A stretch of 64,000 bases of DNA from Janibacter limosus (GCF_004295485.1 NZ_CP036164.1:2294001-2358000), one strand, 5' to 3'; positions 42,300-52,028 are shown, counted from the first letter of the stretch. Made by a program: numbers and translations. Notes: generated by a model not told the origin, from the sequence alone.

Positions 42300-43787
42300 A
42301 TGCTCGTGTCATCTGCCAAGGTCAAGGAATTCCTCAACTCCCCGATCCGCATGCTCATCGACGGTGAATGGGTCGCCGCTCGCTCGGGACAGACCTTCGA
42401 CACCCACGACCCGGCGACCGGAGAGGTTCTCGCCGCCGTACCCCTCGGACGCGCAGAGGACATCGACCTCGCGGTGGCTGCCGCACGACGGGTCTTCGAC
42501 GCCGGCGAGTGGAGCGCCATGCGCCCGAACACGCGGGAGAAGCTCATCTGGCGCATTGCCGACCTCATGGACTCGTACGCCGAGGACCTGGGTGAGCTGG
42601 AGTCCTTGGACAACGGCAAGTCCGTCGGTGTCGCCACGGCCGTGGACGTGCGATTCGCCGCCGAGTGCTTCCGCTACTACGCCGGATGGCCGACGAAGCT
42701 GACCGGCACCACCAACAACCCGTCGATGCTGCTCGCGGACCCTGCCCAGGAGTTCCACGCCTACACGCGCCGGGAGCCCGTCGGTGTCTGCGGTCAGATC
42801 ATCCCGTGGAACTTCCCCATCCTCATGGCGGCCTGGAAGATCGCCCCGGCCCTGGCCACGGGGAACACGGTCGTCCTCAAGCCTGCTGAGCAGACCCCGT
42901 TGTCGGCACTGCTGCTCGGCGAGATCCTGGTCGAGGCCGGCGTCCCCGCGGGAGTGCTCAACATCGTCACCGGGGACGGCGAGGCCGGCGCAGCGCTCTC
43001 CGGCCACGCCGACGTCGACAAGGTCGCCTTCACCGGCTCCACCGAGGTGGGCAAGCTGATCGTCGACGCCGCACGCGGCAACCTGAAGAAGGTGTCGCTC
43101 GAGCTGGGGGGCAAGTCGCCGCACATCATCTTCGCCGACGCCGACATCCCCGCTGCCGTGGCCGGCACCATCATGGGGTTCACGTTCAACTCCGGGCAGG
43201 CCTGCGAGGCCGGCACGCGGGTCTACGTCCACGCCGACATCTTCGACGAGTTCACCGGGGCCCTTGCCGAGGCCGTGGCACAGCTCAAGGTCGGGCCGGG
43301 CTCCGACCCCGAGTCGGCCATCACGCCGCTGGTCTCCCAGGAGCAGCTCGACCGCGTCACCGGATACCTGGAGGCGGGCAAGGCAGCCGGTGCCCGCGCT
43401 CTCGTCGGTGGTGAGCGCGTCGGTGAGTCCGGCTACTACGTCGAGCCCACCGTCTTCGTCGATGCGACGCCGGACATGTCGATCGTGCGGGAGGAGATCT
43501 TCGGCCCGGTCGCCGTCGCCCTGCCCTTCACGGACGAGGACGAGGTGATCGATGCCGCCAACGACACCGTGTACGGCCTGGCCGCAGGCCTGTGGACCAA
43601 GGACCTGAGCCGGGCGCACCGGGTAGCCGCACGGCTCAAGGCAGGCCAGGTGTGGATCAACACCTTCCACGCGTTCGACGCCGGCCTGCCCTTCGGTGGG
43701 TACGGCCAGTCGGGTTGGGGGCGTGAGCTGGGCTCCGAGGCACTGGCGCTGTACACCCAGGTCAAGGCGGTCAACATCGCCCTCTGA
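42300..43787 (+). CDS. Aldehyde dehydrogenase
   Basis: A 495-residue NAD(P)-dependent aldehyde dehydrogenase. PWNFPILMAAWKIAPALATG, VLKPAEQTP, FTGSTEVGK, the catalytic glutamate in LELGGKSP and the catalytic Cys in NSGQACEAGTR are all intact. It would oxidise the aldehyde made by the alcohol dehydrogenase. AAAGGAG precedes the ATG. A bidirectional hairpin follows. Confidence 0.93.
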   Translation: MLVSSAKVKEFLNSPIRMLIDGEWVAARSGQTFDTHDPATGEVLAAVPLGRAEDIDLAVAAARRVFDAGEWSAMRPNTREKLIWRIADLMDSYAEDLGELESLDNGKSVGVATAVDVRFAAECFRYYAGWPTKLTGTTNNPSMLLADPAQEFHAYTRREPVGVCGQIIPWNFPILMAAWKIAPALATGNTVVLKPAEQTPLSALLLGEILVEAGVPAGVLNIVTGDGEAGAALSGHADVDKVAFTGSTEVGKLIVDAARGNLKKVSLELGGKSPHIIFADADIPAAVAGTIMGFTFNSGQACEAGTRVYVHADIFDEFTGALAEAVAQLKVGPGSDPESAITPLVSQEQLDRVTGYLEAGKAAGARALVGGERVGESGYYVEPTVFVDATPDMSIVREEIFGPVAVALPFTDEDEVIDAANDTVYGLAAGLWTKDLSRAHRVAARLKAGQVWINTFHAFDAGLPFGGYGQSGWGRELGSEALALYTQVKAVNIAL

Positions 43788-43815
43788 CCGACCGCCTGCA
43801 CGCAACGCGCGGGCC

Positions 43816-43864
43816 GGGTGGAGGTGTACACGCGAACGAAACCTCCGCGGGTCGACCTCCACCC
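43816..43864. repeat. Dispersed palindromic repeat family C, copy 1
   Basis: Starts GGGTGGAGGTGTACACGCGA and ends GTCGACCTCCACCC; an imperfect inverted repeat. Related copies lie at 50982-51029 and 63084-63285. Confidence 0.7.
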
Positions 43865-43882
43865 ACGCCCCTGGTACGACGA

Positions 43883-43910
43883 GAGGCCCGGACCAATTGG
43901 TCCGGGCCTC
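43883..43910. terminator. Bidirectional terminator between aldehyde dehydrogenase and tRNA
   Basis: A 28-bp perfect palindrome (GAGGCCCGGACCAA and complement), 3' of both the aldehyde dehydrogenase (plus) and the initiator tRNA (minus). Confidence 0.75.
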
Positions 43911-43918
43911 TTGACATC

Positions 43919-43995
43919 TGGTAGCGGGGGCAGGATTTGAACCTGCGACCTCCGGGTTATGAGCCCGGCGAGCTACCGAACTGCTCCACCCCGCG
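43919..43995 (-). tRNA. Initiator tRNA-fMet (CAT)
   Basis: A 77-nt tRNA with encoded CCA. Anticodon CAT sits in CTCATAA between stems CCGGG and CCCGG; the three G-C pairs and the unpaired C1 at the 5' end (CGCGGGG against CCCCGCTA) mark an initiator rather than an elongator methionine tRNA. The T arm contains GGTTCAAATCC. A palindromic terminator follows on its 3' side. Confidence 0.93.
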
Positions 43996-44044
43996 TCGTT
44001 GCCTTGCAAGACAAACTCTACGTGAATAGATGGTGCAGACCAAA

Positions 44045-47005
44045 TCAGCTGCCCTCGAGGTCAGCAGACCCTCCACCGGGCTGGACCTTGGCGGCCTCCT
44101 CGAGCTGCTTCTTCAGCTCCTTCTGCGCCTCGTCGTAGGCGGCGAAGTCACCCTTCTTCAGCGCGTCCTGGCCGTCCTTGTACGCCTTCTGCATGCCGGC
44201 GATGGCGCTGCGCAGCTGCTTGTCGTCGGCCGAGAGGTTGGTGGGCTCCGTCGGCTTCTTGGGCTTGGTCGTCGGCCCGTCCTTGGGCTGGCCCTCGGCA
44301 TCGACACCGGCGTCGCCGCCGAAGAGCTCGTCCAGGGCCGTCTCGAGGTCCTGGGCCCAGGCGACCTTGCCGCCGAAAGTCGCCACGACGATCCGCAGCT
44401 GCGGATAGCTCGTGCCCGACGCCGACGAGAGGTAGATCGGCTCCACGTGCAGGAAGCCCCCACCGACCGGCAGCGCCATCTGGTTGCCGAAGGAGACCTT
44501 GGACCCGCCGCGGTTGGCGTTGTTGAGGTAGTCGGTGAGCGTCTGCCCACCATCGCCCGAGGTGGCGTTGGACGACACGATGTCGTTCTGCACCTGCCCG
44601 ACGCCCGGCACCGTGGTGTTGCGTGGCACCGACAGCAGCCGCAGCTGCCCGTAGCCGGACGCCGGTTTGCCCTTGACCGAGCCTGCGTCGGCATCGACCG
44701 CGAGGTACCCGGCCATGACATTGCGGCTGCCGCGGGGGATGTACGTCGAGGTCAGCGACCACGACGGGGTGCGCTGGTCGGGCATCGCGAGCGAGAGGAA
44801 GTACGGCGGCTGGGCGACCCCGGAGTCACCGCGCGACGGGTCGTCCGGCACGCGCCAGCGGTCCTGCCCGGCGCGGAAGTCGCTCGCCGAGGTCACGTGG
44901 TAGTCGGCGAGCACTGCGCGCTGCATCCGGAAGAGGTCCTCCGGGTAGCGCAGGTGCGACATGAGGTCGGCGCTGATGTCCTCCTTCGCCTTGAGGAGCC
45001 CGGGGAAGGCCTTGTCCCACGACGCGACGACCGGGTCGGTCTCGTCCCACTTGTAGAGGGTGACCGAGCCGTCGAAGGCGTCGACCGTCGCCTTGACCGA
45101 GTTGCGCATGTAGTTGATCCGGTCGCCGACCAAGGCGCTGGCCTGCTGCGTCTGGACGGAGGAGACCTTGCCCGACTGCACGCCCGACATGGAGAAGGCG
45201 GTGCTGTAGGGGTAGTTCTGGGAGGTGGTGTAGCCGTCGACGACCCACTGCACGCGCCCGTCGACGATCGTCGGGTAGACGTCGCCGTCGAGGGTCAGCC
45301 AGGGGGCGACCCGCTGGACCCGCTCCTTGGGGGTGCGGTGCTCAAGCAGGCGCGAGTCCGACCCGACCGCGTCGGAGAGGAGGAACTTCATGTCGCGGTA
45401 GGTGATCGCGTAGGCGGTCTGGCGCAGCCTGGAGCCGATCGCGACGCCGCCCTTGCCCTTGTAGGTGTAGCGCGACTCCTCGCCACCGGTCGGCTGGTCG
45501 ATCTCACGGGGGGTGGCCGTGTCGCCCTGGCCGACGATCGAGAATTGGCGCATCTCCTCACCGAAGTAGATCCGCGGCTCGTACTTGCCGATGGTGGAGT
45601 CGGGTGAGAGCCACTGCGGGTTGCCGGCCCGGGCCTGGGTCCCGCGGGCCATCACCAGGCCATAGCCGTGGGTGTAGACGGTGTGGTCGTTGACCCAGTC
45701 GCGGCGGTCGCTCGGCACCTTGTCGAGGTCGAGCTCGCGGGCGCCGACGACGACGTCGGTCATGTCGCCGTCGATCTTGTAGCGGTCGACGTCGAGGTCG
45801 TCCTGGAAGGTGTAGTAGGGCTGCTGGGCCTGCAGCTCCTGGAAGGTCGGGCTGACGACCGAGGGGTCGAGCAGACGGATCCCGGGGATCGACGCCGCGT
45901 CCTCGCGCAGCTGACCGGACGAGACGTCGGAGACCGCGTCATAGCTCGACGTCTCGACGCCGGTCACGCCGTAGGCGGCCCGGGTCGCGTTGATGTTGCG
46001 CTGCAGGTACGGCTCCTCGAGGGAGTTGCGCGAGGGCGAGACCTTGTAGGTCTCCACGAGCGCCGGGTAGATCGCCCCCACGACCACCGACAGGACCACG
46101 AGAGTGCCGACGGCGATGGTCGGCAGGCGCCACGAGCGGCTGCGCACCGAGGCGAGGAAGAGGCCGGCGCACATCACCGCGGCCACCGCGAGGATGTACT
46201 TCGTCGGGATGATCGCGTTGGCGCCGGTGTACCCGACGCCGGTGAGCACCTCGTTCTCCTGCGTGGTCAGCGCGTGGGCGCTGAGCACGTAGCTCCAGGC
46301 GCGCAGCATCGCGAGGACGGCGGCGATGATCGCCAGGTGCAGGAAGGCCACCCGCGTGGAGCGACCACGGCCGGGCGGGACGATGCCGCCGTAGACGTAG
46401 TGGGCGAAGAGCGCGGCGAGCAGTGCCGCGAGCGCGGCGACGGTGAGGAAGCCGACGACGAAGCTCCACCACGGGAGGGAGAAGAGGTAGTAGCCGACGT
46501 CCCGGCCGAACTCCGCGTCGGTGGTCCCGGTGGAGGTGCCGTTGCGCCACAGCAGCCAGGTCTGCCACTGACCCGCCGCGGCCAACCCGCCCAGGATCCC
46601 CAGGACGGCGGGGACAGCGATGGCCGCGATCTTGCGGAAGGGCTCGATGGCCCGCCGGTACTGGGCGAGCGCCTGCTCCCCCGGCGTCATCGGCACGCTC
46701 ATCGGCCGCGTCCGGTGGGCCAGCCACAGGCTCAGACCGATGGGAAGGGCGGTGAGCAGCCCCCCGAGCACGAAGAGGAGGACCTGGGTGCGCAAGCGCG
46801 ACCACCACATGTCGGAGTAGCCCAGCGCACCGAACCACAACGACTCGGTCCACAGGCTCGCCGCGAGGCTGATGAGCAGCAGCACCACGGCGATGACGGC
46901 CGCTGCTCTGGCCAACCTGCTCGTGGGCACGCGTCGGGAGGGAGGACCCTCGTCTCGGGGCGGCGGAGCGCCCCCTTCGTCATCCGGCCAACTTGCGCTG
47001 CTCAT
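44045..47005 (-). CDS. UPF0182-family membrane protein
   Basis: A 986-residue protein of the UPF0182 (COG1615) family. About seven transmembrane helices lie in the first 320 residues (for example IAVVLLLISLAASLWTESLW), and a long extracytoplasmic region follows, with WVNDHTVYTHGYGLVMA and YPYSTAFSMSG as typical family stretches. The last 100 residues are charged and rich in Lys, Pro and Glu. Function unknown; orthologue of Rv3193c, next to the PDZ protease as in mycobacteria. Confidence 0.9.
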   Translation of the reverse strand: MSSASWPDDEGGAPPPRDEGPPSRRVPTSRLARAAAVIAVVLLLISLAASLWTESLWFGALGYSDMWWSRLRTQVLLFVLGGLLTALPIGLSLWLAHRTRPMSVPMTPGEQALAQYRRAIEPFRKIAAIAVPAVLGILGGLAAAGQWQTWLLWRNGTSTGTTDAEFGRDVGYYLFSLPWWSFVVGFLTVAALAALLAALFAHYVYGGIVPPGRGRSTRVAFLHLAIIAAVLAMLRAWSYVLSAHALTTQENEVLTGVGYTGANAIIPTKYILAVAAVMCAGLFLASVRSRSWRLPTIAVGTLVVLSVVVGAIYPALVETYKVSPSRNSLEEPYLQRNINATRAAYGVTGVETSSYDAVSDVSSGQLREDAASIPGIRLLDPSVVSPTFQELQAQQPYYTFQDDLDVDRYKIDGDMTDVVVGARELDLDKVPSDRRDWVNDHTVYTHGYGLVMARGTQARAGNPQWLSPDSTIGKYEPRIYFGEEMRQFSIVGQGDTATPREIDQPTGGEESRYTYKGKGGVAIGSRLRQTAYAITYRDMKFLLSDAVGSDSRLLEHRTPKERVQRVAPWLTLDGDVYPTIVDGRVQWVVDGYTTSQNYPYSTAFSMSGVQSGKVSSVQTQQASALVGDRINYMRNSVKATVDAFDGSVTLYKWDETDPVVASWDKAFPGLLKAKEDISADLMSHLRYPEDLFRMQRAVLADYHVTSASDFRAGQDRWRVPDDPSRGDSGVAQPPYFLSLAMPDQRTPSWSLTSTYIPRGSRNVMAGYLAVDADAGSVKGKPASGYGQLRLLSVPRNTTVPGVGQVQNDIVSSNATSGDGGQTLTDYLNNANRGGSKVSFGNQMALPVGGGFLHVEPIYLSSASGTSYPQLRIVVATFGGKVAWAQDLETALDELFGGDAGVDAEGQPKDGPTTKPKKPTEPTNLSADDKQLRSAIAGMQKAYKDGQDALKKGDFAAYDEAQKELKKQLEEAAKVQPGGGSADLEGS

Positions 47006-47050
47006 GGTGAGGCCACCGTACCCATCCCACCTGTGGCGGCGTAGGGCAGC

Positions 47051-47638
47051 ATGGTCCTCGTGCCCGACTCGTCATCCTCCAGCGCCCCCCACGACAGCTC
47101 CGCCAGCGACAGCGTCCCCACGGCTGAGCCGCTCGCCGTCGCCGCCCTCGAGACCGAGCGCCACGTCGCCTCGGCCGGGTGGGACCAGAACCCGCGCGTC
47201 TTCGCCCTCGTCGACACGGCCGCGCTCATCGCGGCCGAGCCGCAGCTGGCCGCCTCGCTCGACAGTGCCGCCGACCAGGCACCGGGAGCCCTGAGCGCGA
47301 TCGAGCAGGAGGACCTGCCGCGGACCGCCAACCTCGAGTCGCTCCTCGGACGGATGGCCTGGCCCGACTCCGTCGACGGGGTCGCCCTCGCCGTCGAGCG
47401 GATCGTCATCCCGCCGGGCGCGGAGCGCGACCTGCCGCAGGACCCGACCGCCGCCGTCGACGCCCTCGCCGAGCACCCCCAGCGCGAGGACGTGCGTCTC
47501 CTCGTCGCCGTGCACCGGGACGGCCGAGCCGTCTGCCTGCTGCGGCAGCGCGCCAACGACCGCGACGACCGCGTCGCGACCGGCGAGGACATCGCGCCGG
47601 GCCTGGTCCACGCGCTGCGGGCGACGCTGCAGGGCTGA
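47051..47638 (+). CDS. PPA1309-family protein
   Basis: A 195-residue protein of a small actinobacterial family of unknown function. Family-like stretches are VAALETERHVASAGWDQNPR, RMAWPDSVDGVALAVER and DVRLLVAVHRDGRAVCLLR. It is divergent from the UPF0182 gene and 45 bp away. ATG at 47051 or GTG at 47060 could start it. Confidence 0.8.
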   Translation: MVLVPDSSSSSAPHDSSASDSVPTAEPLAVAALETERHVASAGWDQNPRVFALVDTAALIAAEPQLAASLDSAADQAPGALSAIEQEDLPRTANLESLLGRMAWPDSVDGVALAVERIVIPPGAERDLPQDPTAAVDALAEHPQREDVRLLVAVHRDGRAVCLLRQRANDRDDRVATGEDIAPGLVHALRATLQG

Positions 47639-47639
47639 C

Positions 47640-47780
47640 CCTTCGAGACGGTCGCTGCGCGACCTCCTCAGGGAGCGGTCCGAGGAGCTTGCTCTGCGCG
47701 ACCTCCTCAGGGATCGGTGCCTGAGCGACCTCTCAGGGATCGGTCCCTGAGGAGCTTGCTCTGCAAGCGTCTCGAAGGGC
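47640..47780. repeat. Dispersed repeat family A, composite copy
   Basis: Begins CCCTTCGAGACGGTCGCTGC and ends GCAAGCGTCTCGAAGGG in inverted orientation, with three internal CCTCAGGGA(T/G)CGGT units. It fills the whole gap between the PPA1309 gene and the protease stop. Confidence 0.75.
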
Positions 47781-47786
47781 CGGCAC

Positions 47787-48878
47787 TTACTTCTTGACGA
47801 CGTCCTGACACGTCGGGAAGCCCGCGGTCTCCCCCTTCGCGATGGACTCGACCGTCGTGCTGGCCTGGCTGAAGTCGCTGACCGGGACCACGTTCAAGCC
47901 GTCGGGCACGTGGCCAACGACGTCGGTGCAGTTGCTCTCGGGGGCGAGGAACCACGTCGCCCCGGTCTCGCGCGCGCCGACCATCTTCTGCGCGATGCCG
48001 CCGATCGGTCCGATCTCACCGGAGTCGTCGATCGTGCCGGTGCCGGCGATCTGCTTCCCGCCGGTCATGGCGCCCGGGGTCAGCCGGTCGCGGACGGCGA
48101 GCGCAAACATCATCCCGGCGCTGGGCCCACCGACGTCACCGGCGTCGATGCGCACCTCGAAGGGGTAGTCGTAGGTGGCCTCGATCCCCACGCCGACCCC
48201 GGCGCGACCGCCACCGAGGTCGGTCGTCGTCACCGTGACCTCACGCGGCGTGCCGTCCCGGCGCACACCGATGGTCACCTTGTCGCCGACCTTGCGGTCG
48301 GAGATGCCGTCCACGACGTCGGCGACGGTCGAGGTCTTCTTGCCGTCGACGGTGAGGATCTCGTCCTCGAGCTCGAGCTTGCCGGCGGCCGGGAGCCCCT
48401 TGGCGATCGACCCCACGAGGTTGCGCTGCGGGACCTTGACCCCCGTGCTGCGCATGCCGACCGCGATCGAGTTCTTCTGCGAGCCCTGCATCTGGGCGGC
48501 GTTCATCTGCTGGATCTCCTTCGCCGAGCTGTCCGGCGGGAAGACCTCGTCCTCGGGGAGGACCCGCGAGGTGCTGTCGAGCTGGCCCATGACCCACTCC
48601 CAGCCGGTGATGTGCCGGTCCGGTCCGCCCAGGACCCGCACGGTGGTGAAGTAGAGGGCCCCGTCGGTGGGGTAGTGCTTCGCGCCGTTGACCACCACGA
48701 GCTCGGTGCCGTCACTGAGCTTGCCGAGGGTGTTGGTCGCCGGGCCGGGCTTCTCCACCGCATAGGGCACCTTGACCAGCATGCCGGCGACCACGACCGC
48801 GAGGAGGACGAAGGAGATCGCGAGGATCCACCGGGCGATGCGCTCGCTGCGCGGGACGGTGTGGACCGGTTGGGTCAC
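47787..48878 (-). CDS. Membrane-anchored PDZ/Lon-type (S16) protease YlbL
   Basis: A 363-residue protein with one N-terminal transmembrane helix (WILAISFVLLAVVVAGMLV), a PDZ domain (GLPAAGKLELEDEILTVDGK) and a C-terminal Lon S16 domain. The catalytic dyad is Ser in GDVGGPSAGMMFALA and Lys in GGIAQKMVGARE. YlbL-type proteases act outside the membrane in envelope stress or division control. GTG at 48878 follows GGAGG. Confidence 0.9.
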   Translation of the reverse strand: MTQPVHTVPRSERIARWILAISFVLLAVVVAGMLVKVPYAVEKPGPATNTLGKLSDGTELVVVNGAKHYPTDGALYFTTVRVLGGPDRHITGWEWVMGQLDSTSRVLPEDEVFPPDSSAKEIQQMNAAQMQGSQKNSIAVGMRSTGVKVPQRNLVGSIAKGLPAAGKLELEDEILTVDGKKTSTVADVVDGISDRKVGDKVTIGVRRDGTPREVTVTTTDLGGGRAGVGVGIEATYDYPFEVRIDAGDVGGPSAGMMFALAVRDRLTPGAMTGGKQIAGTGTIDDSGEIGPIGGIAQKMVGARETGATWFLAPESNCTDVVGHVPDGLNVVPVSDFSQASTTVESIAKGETAGFPTCQDVVKK

Positions 48879-48969
48879 GGGACCTCCTGCCCCGGAGGGA
48901 ACCATCCGGGGCCAGTCGTGGTTGGGTTGAAGGACAGCACATTCTCTCAGGAAGAGACGGGACGTCGAC

Positions 48970-50436
48970 GTGACCAACGACCCCAGCACCCCAGCCGGTT
49001 CCCCCGGGGACGACGGCCTGCCCCCCGAGATCATGAAGATCTTCCGGGACCTCAACGGTGGCCGCGACCTGCCCCCGCAGCTCGTCGAGCAGCTCAAGGC
49101 CATGGGCATCGCCGACGCGGACCCTGCGCAGGTGGCCGCCATGACCTCCCAGATCCAGTCGATGTTCGCCCCCGGGGCCCAGCGGAAGGGGGTGGACGTC
49201 GCCTCCGCGACCGCCACCGCCCAGGAGCACGCCGAGTCCGAGGACCACGAGATGGGTTCTCGCGAGACGGTGCTCGCCGAGCAGGCGGTCCACGTCGCCT
49301 CGATGTGGCTGGACCAGGTCACCGACCTCGAGGCCCCCGCGCTCACCGGCGCCGCGCTCTCCCGGGCGGAGTGGATCGAGGAGACGATGCCCGTGTGGGC
49401 CTCGCTCGTCGACCCGGTCGCCGACGGGCTGTCCGCCGCGATCCGTGAGTCGATGACCGCCCGGCTCGGTGACGCCGACGCGCCCGACCTGCAGGCAATG
49501 GGCCTGCCCGCCGGGATGGACCTGTCGATGCTCAAGCAGCAGCTGTCTCCCTTCGTCGACACGATGGCCTCCACGCTCATCACCGGCCAGACCGCCGAGG
49601 CCGTCGGGACGCTGTCCTCCGACACGCTCACCGCGACCGAGGTCGGGGTGCCGCTCCTCACCTCGAGGGTGGCGCTGCTGCCCGGCAATGTCGCGGCCTT
49701 CGCCGACGGCCTGGACGTCTCGCTCGACGAGGTGTGGCTGCACCTCGCGGCCCGTGAGGCCGCCCGCATGCGCCTCTTCACGGCCGTCCCGTGGATCGGT
49801 CCGCAGATCCTCGCCGCCGTGCAGTCCTATGCACGCGGCATCGCGATCGACACCGACGCGATCGATGCCGCCGTCCGCGACATCGACCCGTCCGACCCCG
49901 AGGCCCTGCAGGAGGCACTGACCGGTGGCTTCCTCAACCCGAGCCCCACTGCGGCACAACGGCAGGCGCTCGTCCAGCTCGAGACCTGGCTGGCCCTCGT
50001 CGAGGGCTGGGTCGACCACGTCGCCGCCCGCGCCACCGCCCAGCACCTCCCCCACACGAGCGCCATGACCGAGATGATCCGGCGTCGTCGCGCCACGGGC
50101 GGCCCCGCGGAGAAGACCTTCGCCGGTCTCGTCGGCCTCGAGCTGCGCCCCCGCCGGCTGCGCGACGCCGCCAGCCTCTTCGCCGCGCTCGAGGAGCGGG
50201 TCGGCGCCTCCGGTCGCGACGGCGTGTGGGCCCACCCCGACGTCGCCCCCTCGGGCGCGGACCTGGACGACATCCTGGGTTTTGTCGAGCGCACCGCCAC
50301 GGGTGGCGGCTCCTCCGAGAGCGCCGACCTCGACGCCGCGCTGGAGTCGATCCTCCGCGAGGCCGACGAGGGCGGCAAGGGCGAAGGGGGCTCTGCCACA
50401 GGCGGATCCGACCCCGACGCTCCCCCGACCGCGTGA
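48970..50436 (+). CDS. Zinc-dependent-metalloprotease family protein (DUF2342)
   Basis: A 488-residue protein of the DUF2342 family (Rv3195-type). It has LPGNVAAFADGLDVSLDEVW, FTAVPWIGPQILAAVQSYAR and NPSPTAAQRQALVQLETWLAL, all typical. The region in which a zinc HExxH would be expected reads LAAREAARMRLF, so the canonical pair of histidines is not visible and activity is uncertain. The C-terminus is acidic and low-complexity. Its stop overlaps the Nudix start by three bases (GTGA). Confidence 0.83.
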   Translation: MTNDPSTPAGSPGDDGLPPEIMKIFRDLNGGRDLPPQLVEQLKAMGIADADPAQVAAMTSQIQSMFAPGAQRKGVDVASATATAQEHAESEDHEMGSRETVLAEQAVHVASMWLDQVTDLEAPALTGAALSRAEWIEETMPVWASLVDPVADGLSAAIRESMTARLGDADAPDLQAMGLPAGMDLSMLKQQLSPFVDTMASTLITGQTAEAVGTLSSDTLTATEVGVPLLTSRVALLPGNVAAFADGLDVSLDEVWLHLAAREAARMRLFTAVPWIGPQILAAVQSYARGIAIDTDAIDAAVRDIDPSDPEALQEALTGGFLNPSPTAAQRQALVQLETWLALVEGWVDHVAARATAQHLPHTSAMTEMIRRRRATGGPAEKTFAGLVGLELRPRRLRDAASLFAALEERVGASGRDGVWAHPDVAPSGADLDDILGFVERTATGGGSSESADLDAALESILREADEGGKGEGGSATGGSDPDAPPTA

Positions 50437-50978
50437 CCACGCACGCCCACCTCGACGAGGACCTGCGCGCACTGCTCGCCGGGTGGAGCGCCCCCACCGA
50501 CGCCCAGGAGCGGCTGCGGCAGGACTACCTCGCGCATCTCGAGGTCCATGAGGACGCGAGCGCCAAGGCCGGCCCGCCGGCCCACTTCACCGCCTCCTGC
50601 CTCGTCGTCGACGAGGCGGGTGAGCAGGTGCTGCTGACCCTGCACCGCAAGGTCGGGCGGTGGCTGCAGTTCGGCGGGCACATCGAGGCGAGCGACGCGT
50701 CGGTCGCCGGTGCCGCCCTGCGTGAGGCCGTCGAGGAGTCTGGGCTGCCCTCGGGGTCGCTGGCCCTGCGGCCCGGTCTGGCCCAGCTGGACCGGCACGC
50801 GCTCGGGTCGGGCTTCACCCGCTGCACCGAGCACCTCGACCTGCGCTGGATCGCGGTCGCGGCGGCAGGCAGCCAGCCGGTCGTCTCCGAGGAGTCGCTC
50901 GACGTCGCCTGGTGGCCCGTCGACGCCCTTCCGCGCGGCACGGAGGACTCGATCCGAGAGCTCGTCGCCCTGGCCTGA
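50433..50978 (+). CDS. Nudix hydrolase
   Basis: A 181-residue Nudix protein. The box is GGHIEASDASVAGAALREAV followed by EESGL; the REAVEESG half is canonical while the first glutamate is shifted. It hydrolyses a nucleoside-diphosphate-linked substrate that cannot be named. GTG start overlaps the preceding stop. Confidence 0.87.
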   Translation: MTTHAHLDEDLRALLAGWSAPTDAQERLRQDYLAHLEVHEDASAKAGPPAHFTASCLVVDEAGEQVLLTLHRKVGRWLQFGGHIEASDASVAGAALREAVEESGLPSGSLALRPGLAQLDRHALGSGFTRCTEHLDLRWIAVAAAGSQPVVSEESLDVAWWPVDALPRGTEDSIRELVALA

Positions 50979-50981
50979 CCT

Positions 50982-51029
50982 GGGTGGAGGTGAACTCGCG
51001 GACGAATCGTCCGCGAGCTCGCGTCCACC
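50982..51029. repeat. Dispersed palindromic repeat family C, copy 2
   Basis: GGGTGGAGGTGAACTCGCGG, then ACGAATCGTCCGCGAGCTCG and CGTCCACC. The arms pair almost fully around the centre, giving a strong hairpin just after the Nudix stop; it may also act as a terminator. Confidence 0.75.
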
Positions 51030-51113
51030 GCCGCGGGCACCCATCACCTGCCTGTGGATGACGCCGGGGGCTCGGGCGCGGACTGCGCCACAGTGGGTGG
51101 TCACTGATCCCGG

Positions 51114-52028
51114 ATGACCGAGCGAGCGATGATGCCCCCACCAACTCCCCGTCCACGCGAGGCGCGGCTGCGCCCCCTTCGCCGGCCGGACGGGAGCGTG
51201 CAGCTCGGCCTCGGGCCCCGCTCGCTGCGTCTCCTCGGGCTCACCGACGCCGAGGTGCGCTGGCTGGCGACCATGGACCCGGGCCGCGCGCTGACCCAGG
51301 CCATCACCACGGCAGCCCTCGAGGGGATCGAGCCCGCACGAGCGACCGACGTGCTCGACCGGCTCGTGACCGGCGGGCTGCTCTCCCCCGTCCCCACGGA
51401 GCGGCTGCCCGCCATCGCGGTGGTTGGCTCCGGAGCCCTCCCGGCCCTGCTGACCGATGTCCTGCGGCAGGGTGAGCAGGTGAGCGTCACCCGGGTGCGT
51501 ACCGGTGGCGAAGGGGGGCACCCCGATCTCGCGGTCGTGGTCAGCTCCGCGCCCGCCGACCCGGCCGCCGTGCACCCGTGGCTCACCGCGGGCACCCCGG
51601 TCCTGCCCCTGTGGTGCCAGCCGGAGCACGCGAGCATCGGCCCCGTCATCGCGCCCGGCGGGCGGCCGTGCCTGCACTGCCTGGACCTGACCCGCATCAC
51701 CATCGACCCCGACTGGCCGCACCTGCGGGCACAGCTCATCCGCCCCCGGATCACGGGCCCCGAGCCCACCGACGGGCTGCCGGCCGTCCGGCTGCTCGCA
51801 GCTGGCCTGACCACCGCCCTGGCCCTCGACCACGTGGCCGGCAGGCTCACGACACCCGAGTGGTCATTCGAGGTGGCCACGCCCGGCCCGACCCTCGAGC
51901 GGCACCGGTGGCCCGCCCATCCCCGGTGCCCCGAGTGCGGCGACGACACCGGTGACGCGCCGGCGACACCCGAGCCCGACGGGGGATCCAGCCTTCGCCC
52001 AGCGTGGGGAGACACAATGGCGGGGTGA
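51114..52028 (+). CDS. Cyclodehydratase/ThiF-like zinc protein
   Basis: A 304-residue protein resembling the leader-binding/E1-like part of TOMM cyclodehydratases. Two Cys pairs (RPCLHCLDL and HPRCPECGDD) suit a zinc site; a Rossmann-like stretch is IAVVGSGALPALLTDVLRQG. In actinobacteria this family is fixed between DUF2342 and the ABC1 kinase (Rv3196 position) with no RiPP precursor, so a housekeeping role is more likely than bacteriocin synthesis. Start could also be ATG at 51129. Confidence 0.7.
   Translation: MTERAMMPPPTPRPREARLRPLRRPDGSVQLGLGPRSLRLLGLTDAEVRWLATMDPGRALTQAITTAALEGIEPARATDVLDRLVTGGLLSPVPTERLPAIAVVGSGALPALLTDVLRQGEQVSVTRVRTGGEGGHPDLAVVVSSAPADPAAVHPWLTAGTPVLPLWCQPEHASIGPVIAPGGRPCLHCLDLTRITIDPDWPHLRAQLIRPRITGPEPTDGLPAVRLLAAGLTTALALDHVAGRLTTPEWSFEVATPGPTLERHRWPAHPRCPECGDDTGDAPATPEPDGGSSLRPAWGDTMAG

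Noticed and set aside
43919..43995. Elongator methionine tRNA
   Set aside because: The three G-C pairs of the anticodon stem and mismatched first pair indicate the initiator.
51114..52028. Start of a TOMM/RiPP biosynthetic cluster
   Set aside because: No precursor, YcaO or protease nearby; the gene belongs to a conserved housekeeping neighbourhood.
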